A stretch of 64,000 nucleotides of DNA from Druceiella hillmani (GCA_039881145.1 JAYKKI010000038.1:6622501-6686500); one strand, 5' to 3'; counted from the stretch's first letter, positions 1 to 11,129 are shown. Notes: generated from the letters alone by a model not told the origin. Translations and numbers: made by a program.

Positions 1-480
1 TGCGACGCGGATACGTGTCGCGGGGAGATACATCACAGGCGGTAATAAATCGCACCGCTATCGCGACCCGCATCGCTTTACCGTAAGGCGGCCAATAAAA
101 AACTTTACCTGAGTTTCGTTCGTGCTATAGTCCGAGTGTCAGAAAGGCCGCCCGGGTCGCACTGGCGGAAGCACTTTGCGTGCTCGTATCAGACTCGATT
201 ACTTCTTGGCTTTTGCATTCCCTTTTTTCCAGTATTCCAACGTCTTCTATTGTCAATACAACTAAAGCTGCATCCCATTTCCAACGATGTTGTGGTAGTA
301 AGTGATAGAAGATACACATCGTACACTCACGCACCGAATGACACTTTATTATTTATATCTTCATTCTTTCCTTCGTTTGTTCCTTTGTAGTACATTCTCC
401 TAATTGAGGTTAGCAATAATTATGGCTATTTAAACTTTGGAAGTAGTTGTCTGAAAAAAGCGAACAGGTACTTCTTCATA
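1..480. other. Unassigned sequence, no gene seen
   Basis: The first 150 bases are noticeably richer in G+C and CpG than what follows, then the sequence drops to the AT-rich background. Short open frames exist on both strands but show no recognisable domain and no codon pattern that stands out. It could be an end of a feature lying to the left of the window. I make no functional call. Confidence 0.3.
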
Positions 481-489
481 CCACTGGTG

Positions 490-1178
490 TAAATTGTTCA
501 GCCAAGATCCTCTTGCTGTTAGGCCTCCTCCTGCCAGGCCACCTTCTGCCTAGGATCTTGCCTTCCATGATGAGTTACAGAAATTGATATTTCCTCTGTC
601 GCATGATATATCCAAGATAATCAAGCTTGCGTATTGTTATGGTTTTTAAGATCTCTATATCTTCACTCATCCACTAAAATACTATTGTATAGTGTTCTGA
701 AAGCATAAGATTCACAACATTATGCGGTTTATATTCCAAAAGCCTGAAGTTTCTTACTTGTCGCTTCTGTGACGATCCAAGTTTCAGCGCCATGTAATAA
801 GAATGAAATTATATAGCAATGGGCTACACGTGTTCACAAGTTCAGGCTTAAGTTATCATTACAGAGGATACTTCTCATCGTGCGGAAAAAGTTTTGGGGT
901 TGCTCAGTTTTACATCGAATTTAAAGATTGTAATCACCGTTATCGTAAAACATCAGCAATTCCGTTGATAATGATAGCAAGGGAGATTCGAGGTTCGGCT
1001 TACGATAATTTTTTTTCACAATTATTGTTATTTTTACAATTAGTGTTTGGAAACCATGGATATTTCTAGATACAAAGATGGTGTCGTCTAGGTATCTGAT
1101 GTGATTAATAACTTTCCTATTGATATATATTCCTTCAGTTACTTTATTCAGGGTCTCAAGGAATACAAACTTTTGTTT
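490..1178 (-). mobile_element. RTE-like non-LTR retrotransposon, degraded RT C-terminal part
   Basis: Reading the minus strand from about 1175 gives FLETLNKV..GIYIN.KVINHIRYLDDTIFV, which matches reverse transcriptase motif C of RTE-type LINEs (normally RYADDT; here A is changed to L but both aspartates remain). Further down, at about 800-490, the same strand reads GAETW, then RKLDYLGYIMRQRKYQF, MEGKILGRRWPGRRRP. This is the usual C-terminal region of these polymerases (GAETW, YLGHIMR, G.+.GRR). Stops and frameshifts between and within these blocks show a dead copy, and the 3' tail was not identified. It resembles the plus-strand LINE at 11.1-13.0 kb, which lacks exactly this C-terminal part, but I cannot show they are one family without alignment. 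Confidence 0.75.
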
Positions 1179-2680
1179 TCAGGCCAAAATTACCTAAAAA
1201 GCTGCCATCCCCTGCAATTCGTGACTCCCGTAATCTAACGCGTAAATAATCGAATCTTAATCAAAACCACGCTTGGTGAAATTCCAATGAAACTGGTAAA
1301 AACATTGAAATAATTTATTGAAATAATATATTGACATCTCAATAGACTATAGATCCGTACACCATGTTTTCAGTCAGCAGAAAATCGTAGATATTCTGAA
1401 TTTAGGTATAAAAAACCCGCGACTCACAATGATATCGCCAACGGCTGCTACAACAGATCCAGTGACGCATTTCTTCTTACCCTTTTACTACCGCGTTGAT
1501 GTCACCACCTACTGATTTTAAACAAGTCAATATTAGATATGATTGATGATGTCGTTACATAATAAAATAAAACCGTTTCCGTATTTGCCTATAGCTCTTG
1601 GATTGCTAATGGCAGGTCAACCGAAATAATTTTAACTGAAAGTTGCAATCAAACGCTGCCAGCGTTAGAATTTTTAAAATGTTTCAAACGCATATTTGTC
1701 AAAGTAGACTGAGAAGAGGGGTGTGCACACATTGCAAGTTATTTGAAACTCAATGTATCGCAAACAATGCTGAAAAATGACAAATTAAGCATCAGTTTCA
1801 TTTCAAATGTTTCTAATGTTACACTGTTCAATGAGATGCGTGAACTAAATGTCTGCCCCACTTTATGTGTGCGATGCATTGATGATATATTTAAATATTT
1901 TGTCACAAATTGAGTTCTACATATGAAGCATCGATTTGCAAGAGTTTATGTGCATGACCATAAAACTGTAAAAACTATCTAAAAAGTCGAATAAAATGAA
2001 ATGCAGTAACTGTCGTTTCTTGCGCAGGCAAAGCTAGGACGAGTGGCTAGTTGGAAAATAAAATAAAATGTTAGTTGAGTTCGCACGTAGACAATATTAT
2101 ACCGAAATCTACATGGAAACCAAAATATTGATTTTACGGTAGGCAGGGGCTCACTGCTTATCGTGACGCATGGGATTCTTTAGAAGATTTCTTCAGTCCA
2201 TTCATGTTTATCAAGTTCTTGGTGGTAATGATTTGCTAGAAAACAGGACAACATTACGTATTTTCAAAATATTCTAGTTTATAATATTGACAGAAGATAT
2301 TCATCGGGTAATTTTGGTAAAGCTTGTTTAATCAAAAACATCTTTTTTTAATTTTTTGAGAGATAAATCATAAAAAACTTGAAAATTTACTTTTTTTGGG
2401 TTTTTCATACTTTCTTTAGTGCTTACTTCTCCAAAGCTGTGAGAAACGCACAACGGAAAAACATGACGAAATGATGAGGTTTCCTTGTTTCACTACAAGA
2501 CTTTACAAGTAATTTTAGGGTTGAGGCCCTTGAAATAATTTTTTTTCTCTTATGTCAAGAATCAAAAGTTTACTCTCGTCCTCAAATAATATACAGACGA
2601 ATAATTTAAAAGGGTTTAGACAGAGGTTATTATCACTAAGAAGTCATTAAAATTTCTCAGTAAATTTAGATTTTACTCCT
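1179..2680. other. AT-rich stretch without recognised gene
   Basis: No open frame of note, no recognised protein motif, and no clear repeat apart from simple A/T runs. Probably old intergenic sequence or repeats decayed beyond recognition by eye. Confidence 0.3.
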
Positions 2681-2689
2681 TTAACCTGG

Positions 2690-2960
2690 GAACACCTTTT
2701 ACGTCCAAATAGAACTGGTACTATAAGGATTTCGTATACAATTATGTATACATAAATATTTAAACACACAAGGTAATTAGTATTTATAACGTATTTATAA
2801 ATTTTAATATTTTTTTCCACTACGAAAATTTATTGCATAATATAAATGTTACCTGGTTTAAGAAAAATTAAGTTGTTTCTTTATAATTTATATAAGAAAA
2901 ATTAAGTATTTTCTTTATGCAAGTTGACCCAAATTATATTGCATTAAAGTATTTTATATC
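2690..2960 (+). repeat. Lepidopteran interspersed repeat, 5' part
   Basis: The phrase AACTGGTACTATAAGGATTT followed by CGTATACA resembles the start of the repeat at about 31.52 kb (AACTCGCACTATGAGGATTC followed by CGTATACA). Both are followed by similar AT-rich text containing TATTTATAA and an ATTTTTATT-like run. In the 31.5 kb copy this leads to a tail with GACAGACAGAC and GGTACG.AACCCT, a very common repeat in moth and butterfly genomes. Only the head is visible here; it fades before the Copia relic begins. Confidence 0.45.
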
Positions 2961-3944
2961 AACATCTTAATTTTTTTTTACATATTTCACATTCGTCGTT
3001 GAAAGTTTGGAGTCACTCTTAACGACAAAATATCGTTTTTCCTATCGGATAAGTTAAGTTATTCAGTCACCACCGTATGTCGTTTTTGTTTTCTCTTTGC
3101 TTCACTACTATTCTTGCTGTCCATATCGCAATAAATATAAATCCGAATATACCCTTGTTTGAATTATCAATTATTTCGAAACAATAATATTATTGAATAA
3201 ATTATGGGCCTAGGAAGCTCTGTGTTAATGATATTATGTTGGGAAAATAGTAAAGAAGAAGTATTTTACAAGTTTAAACATTCACCAGTCATCTTAACTT
3301 GAAACAGACGACACGAAAACTGTGGAAAAATTTTCTGAAGTAATTTTTACCAAAGGAAATTCCAAATAAATTATGCCTTAAAAGCTAAAGAAGTTGATAT
3401 TTCCCTACCGAAACCAGAAACAAATGCAAGTCGGTAGCTCAAGAACGATGGCATGGTTATGTTTATTATTACATCGGCAATGAAATTCAAACAGATTACA
3501 TTGATAGAAAACTGTGAACGGCAATAAAGTGAAATAAATAAAATGACAATTCATGAAATATTTTGTCAATACAAAACGGCGTCTACATACACTACAGCTC
3601 AACACATTAGTAAATTGTAGGTTTTAGGTAAACTATTACAAGAGAGGGCGAAACTATTAGTGATACTGCTGTCATTAAAAAATTACTTGGTACATTGCCT
3701 TCTAAGTGCAAATCCATTCGTAAAACGTGGCTCTCTTTAATTTCAAAACAACAAACAATAACAAACTTGACTGACCGTGGTTACTTGATGAAAAAGCATG
3801 TTTGAAATGTGACGAAAAGAATGAAACGGTATTTTATGTTGATAAACAAAAGAGGGGAAGAAAATCATTTCCAAAAAGAGAAATCATCATAAATTCACCA
3901 GGAACAAGTCAATATAATTGTTAATGTTAAACAGCCTAACAAAA

Positions 3945-4142
3945 CTCACCATCGCTTTATATGTTACAATTGTAATAAACGTAGTCACTTCTCACTCACC
4001 ATCGCTTTATATGTTACAATTGTAATAAACGTAGTCACTTCTCACTCACCATCGCTTTATATGTTACAATTGTAATAAACGTAGTCACTTCTCACTCACC
4101 ATCGCTTTATATGTTACAATTGTAATAAACGTAGTCACTTCA
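3945..4142 (+). repeat. Four tandem copies of a 50-bp unit over a gag zinc knuckle
   Basis: Unit starts lie at 3945, 3995, 4045 and 4095. The copies are identical by eye over about 46 of 50 bases or more. The unit encodes most of the CCHC knuckle (HHRFICYNCNKRSHF). Because 50 is not a multiple of 3, each extra unit shifts frame, so the array destroys the gag frame rather than adding knuckles; only the last unit joins in frame to the final TRDC. Confidence 0.9.
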
Positions 4143-4153
4143 CCAGAGATTGT
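4112..4153 (+). pseudogene. Copia gag CCHC zinc-knuckle remnant
   Basis: Translation gives CYNCNKRSHFTRDC, a perfect C-X2-C-X4-H-X4-C retroviral-type zinc knuckle, used by gag nucleocapsid domains to bind RNA. It lies in the correct place, between the gag remnant and the protease/integrase remnant. The surrounding frame is broken, so it is not expected to be made as protein. Confidence 0.8.
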
Positions 4154-5074
4154 CGCGCGTAAAAAGAGTCAGAGAAGATTCCAAGGTGATGGGTCGATGT
4201 TAGCATTTAATGTAGAAAATGAAAAAAAGGTAAGCGTGCGACTCGGAATTTACTTGGATACTAGGCAGCGGGGTGTCTGTTTATATGACATTTAGGTGCC
4301 AATATTTTGAAGAACTAAAAGAGTTTAATGGAAATAATCTTGTTTAGGGTAATAAGCAATAACTGGAAATATGTGACGAAAGGCCTATTCTAATTGAAAG
4401 GTATATTAACGGACAGTGGGAGAAAAGTGTGTTCGAAGATGTACTATATGTGCCAAAATTAAAAAAAAATCTTATTTTCGGAAGATAATGATGCGTAAAG
4501 TATTTAAAATAGTGAAAGTTGGTACGCAAGCTCAATTTTTTATGAAAAACACACTAATGATGTGTGCTAAAATAAATATTTATAATTTATATGGACTTCA
4601 CAAAAAGCCAGTGCTGAATGAAACATGTAATTTAGTACAATATGATTTTAGGACTTAGCATGAAAACTTAAGCTTAAGCATGTTAATTTGAGAAAAATTA
4701 AGAATATATGTGATAAAGTTTTAGTTGAAGAACTAAACATAGTGAACTCTAACTGTGATCTTGTATGTAAAGCATATGCATATTACAAACGAATGCAATT
4801 GACAAAAAATCTATGCGAGGTCCATTAAATCCAAGTAATCTGGTCTAGAGTGATATCTGCTTCTCAATGAGCTGTCAGTTTGTTCAAGGTATGAAATATT
4901 TTGTTCTTGTGTCGAGAATAAGAATGATCTATTTTGAATACTTCAAGATATATAATGGCATCATAAAATTTATACATAATGTTAGAATATTGCACACAGA
5001 TAATCGTACTGAATATGCAAAGAGAATATTTATATTTTGTTCTTGACCAAGAAGGGATTATCCATGAGTACACC

Positions 5075-5075
<1 letters not shown>

Positions 5076-5146
<71 letters not shown>

Positions 5147-5149
5147 TAT
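5076..5149. repeat. (TA)n microsatellite inside Copia integrase
   Basis: A pure TA run lies exactly where the integrase of the related copy at 58.5 kb reads IAPYTPEQNG. Here SEQNG follows the array directly. The array has therefore replaced or expanded within the codons before the conserved PEQNG motif. Confidence 0.9.
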
Positions 5150-6110
5150 CTGAACAAAATGGATGACCGGGAAAAGGAATACGTACAATTGTAGAGAGTT
5201 TTAGGTCAATATAAGAAACAAGGAACATACCATAAAATATTTGAGCTAAAACTGTGGTTTATACAGTATATTTATTTAACAGAACATCTTCAAGTCACAT
5301 TAAAATATTTCATAGTAAGGATATATACATATACCTAGGCGGCTGAGAATTAAGTTTTATAAAGAAAGAGAAAATTTAATCCTAATTTATTATTATGATT
5401 ATAACTATAGGATGGATGATAAAAAAATACATAAATTGAAAATATTATGTATATTTATATATAATATTATATATAAAAATATTATCGTATTTCGACGAAA
5501 CAAAAGTTCCAAATATTCGAAAAACTATAGCGAAAATTTGTATTGGAAGAAAAGAAATATTAAAGAAGATTGATAATGCTACAATTCTATCTGATAATGG
5601 TATCAATGATGATGAGAATTTGATATAAAATAATTGTACTTTAACACCGTCCAATGACAATATGTTAAATTGTGGGAGTGAGATTACTGGCCCACCTAAT
5701 GAACTATCGCAGTATGAACGAGAAATAGAAAACAGATCTAGAAATGTAAAACCCAGTGTCAATAAAAATTGTGAAGCAAATATAGTTGAACAGTTGATAT
5801 CAATATATAAATATATAAAGAAGCAATAAGTTTTAAAGATAAACGTGAATGGGCTAGAGTTATTAAGAAAATAAAAGCACATAAAGAAAATCTAACCTGG
5901 ACCTTAGTTAACAAAAACAATCTGCGAATGATTACTATAAAATGGGTATTTTCTCTTCAAAGAAATAAACGTGGTAGAATTATTGACGCGGTATAAAATC
6001 CGTTTATGTGCAAGGTGGTTTACCCAAGTTTTTGATTGATTATCAGGAGACATTTTCCTCAATTACTATACAACTTTATATGACTTTATTTGAATTTGAT
6101 TAAGTACTAA

Positions 6111-6365
6111 CTATGCCTACGACTTTGTTATGAAAAAACAATTATTTTTGTTCTTTTTCTTATATGTCGCTCCTGGGTATATACTATTATCACTAAATTT
6201 CATCAAAATCCATCCCATGAATTTTGCGTAATTGCTCAAATTAACAAAAATTCTAAAAGTTTTACTGGCTTCTACTGTCATTCTATACTCTAAATGAATC
6301 ACTTTTATTAAATATTTTCAATGTACAGAATTCTCTCTTTCACAATTTTATTATTTATAAATATA

Positions 6366-6417
<52 letters not shown>

Positions 6418-6777
6418 TATTTCCGAAGGTGTGTCTACTCATAAACATGAAGTATGTAAACTAAATAAGTCATTGAATTCTTGGCTTTTTTTTCTAAGAG
6501 TTTATAAATAAAAAATATCGAGCCCAATATATAGTGCGATTATATACTTTCAATTCAGTGATCCTATTCGATGGGGTCCATAAGAAAATATCCCGAGACA
6601 ATTCAAACAAAATTAAAGAATATACTTCCTTTATTGCTATGTATTAATGCACTTCAAGTACATTTTCTAACAACAACTACAAAATTGTATCATTATCACT
6701 CCTAAACTAGAAGAACTATGATACTCCGATGTACGGACATACCGACGGACTGTGAGAAATTATAATTGTTAAATTAT
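6111..6777. other. AT-rich stretch with a (TA)n array, no gene
   Basis: Contains a TA microsatellite at about 6370-6415 and otherwise AT-rich text. No protein motif was recognised; the short minus-strand open frame at 6117-6302 shows nothing characteristic. Confidence 0.35.
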
Positions 6778-7083
6778 ATACATATACGGAATTAAATGAA
6801 ACTACGTGATGTAGCATTATTTCTACTTTCTTTAATTTCTTTACCACGACCTAGGTTTCGTTGTATTACAACATCTTTAGGTGGGATATTAGCAAAGATC
6901 TTCTGAGAAAGAGAATCTTTGCTAATATCCCACCTGAAAATGTTGTAATACAACGAAACCTAGGTTGTGGTAAAGAAATTAAAGAAAGTAGAAATAACAC
7001 TACATCACGTAGTTTCATTTAATTGTGAATAATGAATTTCTACAAAATTAACGCCAAATACATTCAATACATATACGGAATTA
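6778..7083 (-). mobile_element. Palindromic short element, copy 1, flanked by 17-bp direct repeats
   Basis: Two long arms mirror each other around about 6907. The left arm runs from AATGAAACTACGTGATGTAG, and the right arm ends CTACATCACGTAGTTTCATT; CCTAGGTTTCGTTGTATTAC and its complement lie inside each arm. The arms are about 110 bases with few mismatches and a loop of about 6-9 bases. On the right, the element continues into a non-palindromic stretch (TTTCTACAAAATTAACGCCAAATA) that in copies 2 and 3 lies, reverse complemented, on the left; hence the minus orientation given here. The direct repeat ATACATATACGGAATTA occurs at 6778-6794 and 7067-7083. No coding capacity. Confidence 0.85.
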
Positions 7084-7700
7084 CGCAACTACATAGCTAT
7101 GGGACCCAAAAAACGTACATGGTTTAAAAAAAATATTATTTTATTTAAAGTTATTATGACGATTTATGACAAATAATATACGATATGGAATATCTACCTA
7201 GAGTTGAAATTTCTGTTTCTGTGAGTCTTCTCTGCTGTTGTAAATTTGGTCTAATTATTTTTCGCAAGTTATAGACCATAAAAGTAAAAGTATGATTTTT
7301 GGTTCGATGCAATTTAATTATTAAAAAAAATAATTCGACCAGAAAGTGTTGTCAAAATGATGCAGTAGTTTTTACACATTTTATCGATAAATACAATTTA
7401 TTTATAAAAAAAAAATTTAAAAACAGTTTTATTTATCAGTTATAAATATTTTTTTTTAACAGATTTATTTATTAAACAGTTTTATTTATCGGTTATAAAT
7501 AAACCATAATGTCTAATAATAATCCAAAAACTAAAAACTCGAAACCATAATTTTTTTCAAATTACTTTTTGACTAAATATTTTTGAAAGTTTTAGTGACT
7601 TCTTAATATTATTGACAAGTATAGGCAGACCCAAAAATTTAAATATTTTTTAAATCAGATTCCAAGGGCAAAATAACAAAAATATAGTCATCAAGTAGTT
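7084..7700. other. AT-rich stretch, nothing recognised
   Basis: Poly-A and poly-T runs and a short repeated phrase (CAGTTTTATTTATC at about 7425 and 7478). No gene or element was recognised. Confidence 0.3.
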
Positions 7701-7702
7701 TT

Positions 7703-8045
7703 TCAATGGAACAGTGATTCAGTAGAATATCCGTGTCTTTCATATATTGGTGCGGGAAGTCCTGGTATACGAAAGAATACCGGGGAAATATCCCTATCTA
7801 AGATGCATTGTTCACAGGATAGACTTCGTGTCCGGGAGCGTAAATGTTTACGGATAAAGTGTCGCGTTGATAGCGACCAGCATGCATGCAGTTGCTTAGG
7901 ATGCACGGTATCAGCAAATCGCAATCGCAGCTTCCAGAGACCCACAGCGTTAGGGTCGATGCATTCATTGCACGGTTTCGACTTCGAATTTCGAGGTTGA
8001 TACAACGATTATATGTGTGTCTTACAATTCCTATTGGCATCATGC
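7703..8045. other. Complex, GC-richer block of unknown nature
   Basis: About 340 bases stand out from AT-rich surroundings by balanced composition and CpG content. Overlapping open frames of 65-100 codons occur on both strands, as expected from composition alone, and none shows a known motif. Candidates are a conserved regulatory block, a decayed exon, or part of an unrecognised mobile element. Only cross-species alignment would decide. Confidence 0.25.
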
Positions 8046-8344
8046 ACGAATTTCGTTAAATCATTCCGACCTATGCTTAATATTAAACAAAATGAGAATA
8101 TTTGCGCTTAAAATATCTTTATTTTAAGCAGATTGATTATTTGAGCATTATGATTATTAACCGGCTTTGAAAAAGAAGGTGCTTCTGAATTCATCGCAAT
8201 TTTTTTTTGTATATTCAGCGATAATTCTTTACCTAAATTTATTTTGATGAATCTTTTTTTTATTTGAAAGAGGGTACTTTAGGGGTGGTTTCATATATAT
8301 GTGGAGATGTGGTCGAGATGTGGTCTCATATAAATACGATGATT

Positions 8345-8845
8345 TGATGGTGAAATCCGGTATCCGGCAATAAATCAACTATTGTTCAAGGGTTCAACAT
8401 ATTGTTACGGTTAGTTACTACTTTGCCAAAAATAACTACACCACTTTCCAAGTCAGAGTGCCGTAATAAGTTCTGGAGATGAGTAATGGAACTCCTCAAA
8501 GGATGTTTCTAAAGCAACTGTGATTAAATATATTTGTTACCAGTAGTTGTTACTTTGCAAAATAACTACACCATCGACCATGTCAGGGTCTGATAATGCG
8601 TTCTGGAGATAAACAAAGAATTCCTTATCGGATGGTAGTAAATCAACTGTATTCAAGATATTTTCAACTGATAGTTTTTCATTTGCAAAATAACTGCACC
8701 ATCGACCAGATCAGTGTCTGATAATGAGTTCTGAAGATGAATAATGCAACTCCTTAACAGACGGTAGTAAACCAATCGTGATTCAACATATCTGCTACTG
8801 GTTAGCTGTTATTTTAGTTATTATTTTGCAAAAACTGATATTGCA
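8345..8845. repeat. Diverged tandem repeat, period about 129 bp
   Basis: Three to four units. The phrase AATAACTACACCA recurs at 8431, 8561 and (as AATAACTGCACCA) 8689, giving steps of 130 and 128 bases. Each is followed by a related phrase around GTCAG.GTCTGATAATG.GTTCTGGAGAT and AA.TCCTTA.CGGA.GGTAGTAAA.CAA. A partial unit lies at each end. Divergence between units is roughly a quarter by eye. The period is close to a multiple of three (43 codons), but stop codons occur in the frames I checked. Confidence 0.75.
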
Positions 8846-8929
8846 TAGGGAGCGAAACTCACAAGCGGCTACTACTATCGCTTCGTTTCTGTGTTGCTAA
8901 CCAACTTTAGACAAAGCGCAAATTATCTA

Positions 8930-8965
8930 TATACTAGCTTTTGCCCGTAACTTTTAATAATTATA
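8930..8965 (+). repeat. Lepidopteran repeat end signature
   Basis: TATACTAGCTTTTGCCCGTA is a slightly altered form of the ACTAGCT.TTGCCCGCG phrase found at the ends of very common lepidopteran interspersed repeats. A similar phrase occurs at about 56335. The rest of the element is not recognisable. Confidence 0.4.
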
Positions 8966-9090
8966 CAAAATTTTAAGAAAGAAAATAATTAAATGTTAGT
9001 TATAGCATTATGATTAGTATTATTAATTATTAAAAATTCTAAAATAAAACATCATTTAAAAAGCCGACTTCAAAAAAGATATAGATAATA

Positions 9091-9300
9091 GTTACTTATT
9101 TTTGAAGTTGATGCTAGCATCGCCGATCAACTTAAACAAATGTAAAATTTTATATTGTAAATACGCCCTTTATGCATGTATTTCCCATTGTGAGTACATT
9201 AAAAGTAAAGGTTTTAATCTTACATTATAAAGTGATTTCAATTGTAAATTTGTTTAAGTTAGTCGACAGTACTGGCGTCGACTTCAAAAATGAGTAATTC
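9091..9300. mobile_element. Short inverted-repeat element (MITE-like)
   Basis: The left arm (about 9091-9149) and right arm (about 9241-9300) are inverted copies at roughly 80 percent identity by eye. They share ACT.ATTTTTGAAGT.GA.GC near the outside and CAACTTAAACAAAT or TAACTTAAACAAAT inside. About 90 bases of unrelated AT-rich sequence separate them. No coding capacity. Family unknown; TTTTTGAAGTCGGC-like ends are frequent in Lepidoptera. Confidence 0.6.
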
Positions 9301-10050
9301 AGTTATTTATTGTGAATAAGTAAGTACCTATTTTAAATTCATTGTTTTTAAGCTTTTAGTATCTTCTTTTCTCAAAAGATGTTTTATTTTACATTCAATT
9401 AAAACATCAACTAACAACCATAAAAAAAATATTCGAACATGGCGTCGCTTGTAATAAACTGATAGCATAATTTTATTAGAAAATATATTAAATCAGTTTT
9501 ACAGCATAAAACATGTTCATAAGTGATGTTCACTCCTCGATATATACAGGAATCAATTTTTTTTGCACAATTTTTTTTTTAATCTATTATTGCCGATTCT
9601 CAATCGCTCCTTAAAATTTGGTCACTGACCAAAATGTGATCCTGTAAAAGTAACAAAAAATTGGTATTATTGATATTAAAAATATCTTCAATTTATACAA
9701 ATGTAATAATAGCTTTTCGTACACTTTCAATACCTATAAGATACAAGACTTAACAGGAGAAATCACAGAATCCTCTCATCAGCAGGTATCAAGTAAAACA
9801 AGCTTGTTCATAACTGACATAAACTTCACAAAAATATGTACTTCATTCGTAAAATTAAAACATACTTGTATAATAACTGAAATTTATATTTGTGAATAAG
9901 CAAAAAGTTTAAATAGATAGTAATTAGTGATATATATTTATTTTCAAACTAATTTTACTAAGTTTCTGTCCTGTCTAACTAAAAATCAAATCTTGTGATC
10001 ATTTTTCATCAGCTTCCCATTATCTGCTTCTGTTTGCATGACAATATAAA
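9301..10050. other. AT-rich stretch without recognised gene
   Basis: Poly-T tracts and AT-rich text. Part may belong to repeats adjoining the inverted-repeat element. No motif was identified. Confidence 0.3.
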
Positions 10051-10149
10051 TTACAGCACCCTCGAGTTGGTCTGATGATGCAATCAAAAGTGAGTATTCC
10101 TTATCTCCTTATAGTAGATATATTTAATTTTGTTCGTTTTAATCGATAT

Positions 10150-10830
10150 GATTACACACAGTACAATCGACCTGATCCGGATCGAGAATTTGAAGGACCC
10201 GTCGAGTTTGAAGTCATTGTTTTGTTTTGAAGAGCTATACTTATTGTATACAACCCAAGTCAAGGCCGTTAACGCATCAAAGATTGTGTGGCACTAGGGT
10301 GGTCAAAATTGACATGACGTGAACCTTACACCACCAAGCTTAGGTTGATAAACGAGGACTGTGACAATATTGTGGCTGTAAATGTTTTGTCGCATCCATT
10401 ACCTTCGGAATGCATCCGGGATAAGAGCCTTCTATTTCTTCATGGATAATTAAATGGTCCCTCCCAAAGTGAATGACCATTTAATTGTCCAATACGTGTG
10501 TGACCAACTGTGGATAGCTAAAATTTAATAAAATATAAAGGAACTGCAATAAAAAATTCACTTTCCATCAAAGACTAGATACAGACCTACTTAAAAAGGC
10601 ATGTATAGATTTGTACTGTCATGGGCGACTACTGTACCTAAAATGCAGGGAAACATTATAGACACTGCCGTCATTTATTTAGGATCAAAATTATTTAAAG
10701 AAGGTCGCAATTATGTGGCATTAAGTCGTAGTACGTCGCTTGATGGACACCTGATTGAAGAATTAGACTTTTCGAAGTGGAAGTGTAGAAAACCGTGTAA
10801 TAATATAATAAACGGAGAAAAATAATTTTC
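10150..10830 (+). mobile_element. Helitron PIF1-type helicase, degraded C-terminal fragment
   Basis: The open segment 10601-10825 reads MYRFVLSWATTVPKMQGNII, then VIYLGSKLFKEGRNYVALSRSTSLDGHLIEELDFSKW. This corresponds to the last helicase motifs of Helitron Rep/helicase proteins (normally LSWA.T.HK.QG, VALSR, then a LDGL..E.LD tail). The K of the HKxQG motif is retained as PKMQG. Upstream, at about 10250-10320, TTQVKAVNAS resembles the segment after the Walker-type motifs, but frames are broken. No Rep endonuclease and no Helitron termini were seen, so this is a fragment. Confidence 0.7.
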
Positions 10831-11129
10831 TATATTCACCGATTTCGTTTCGTTAGGAAATTATTATCCTTTAAGAAGTAAAGTCATAATGGCTCTGTCT
10901 ATCATGGTATAATGGCAATTAATTAGTAGGTAATTCTATGTATATAAACTGAATATTAAATCCTGGGCGCTTTTGGATTGAATTGACCAAATTAAGATAA
11001 TCGAAATAGTCTGGACAACCAGAAACATTTTAGTCAATGAAGAGCACTCATCATTTTATATCCAAATTAAACAAATTGAATTATCTACCAACTGATCATA
11101 ACAACCCGTCTAATTTATGACTTAAAATA

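Larger units (their letters stand above)
2995..6110 (+). mobile_element. Ty1/Copia-type LTR retrotransposon, degraded copy 1
   Basis: Domains in Copia order on the plus strand. A primer-binding-site-like TTATGGGCCTA lies at about 3203, after a probable 5' LTR remnant. A gag part at 3440-3500 is similar to the second Copia at 57.15 kb (shared GATGGCATGG, CAAA.AGATTACATTGATAGAAAA). A CCHC zinc knuckle lies at 4112-4153, and a protease region at about 4252 reads WILGSGVS (catalytic D of DSG changed to G), followed by INGQWEKSVFEDVLYVPKLKK. The integrase at 4660-5160 includes SDI and LHTDNRTEYA, then SEQNG after a (TA)n array. The start of RT at about 5820-6060 includes REWARVIKKIKAHKENLTWTLV and IKWVFSLQRNKRGRI. 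Many stops are present and no 3' LTR was found. An unrelated block follows, so the copy is truncated. Confidence 0.85.

Noticed and set aside
3945..4142. CRISPR-like regular direct repeats
   Set aside because: Units are contiguous with no spacers, in a eukaryotic genome, and encode part of a gag zinc knuckle.
5445..5882. 145-codon minus-strand frame
   Set aside because: It lies antisense to the RT linker of the first Copia relic and is AT-rich with no motif.
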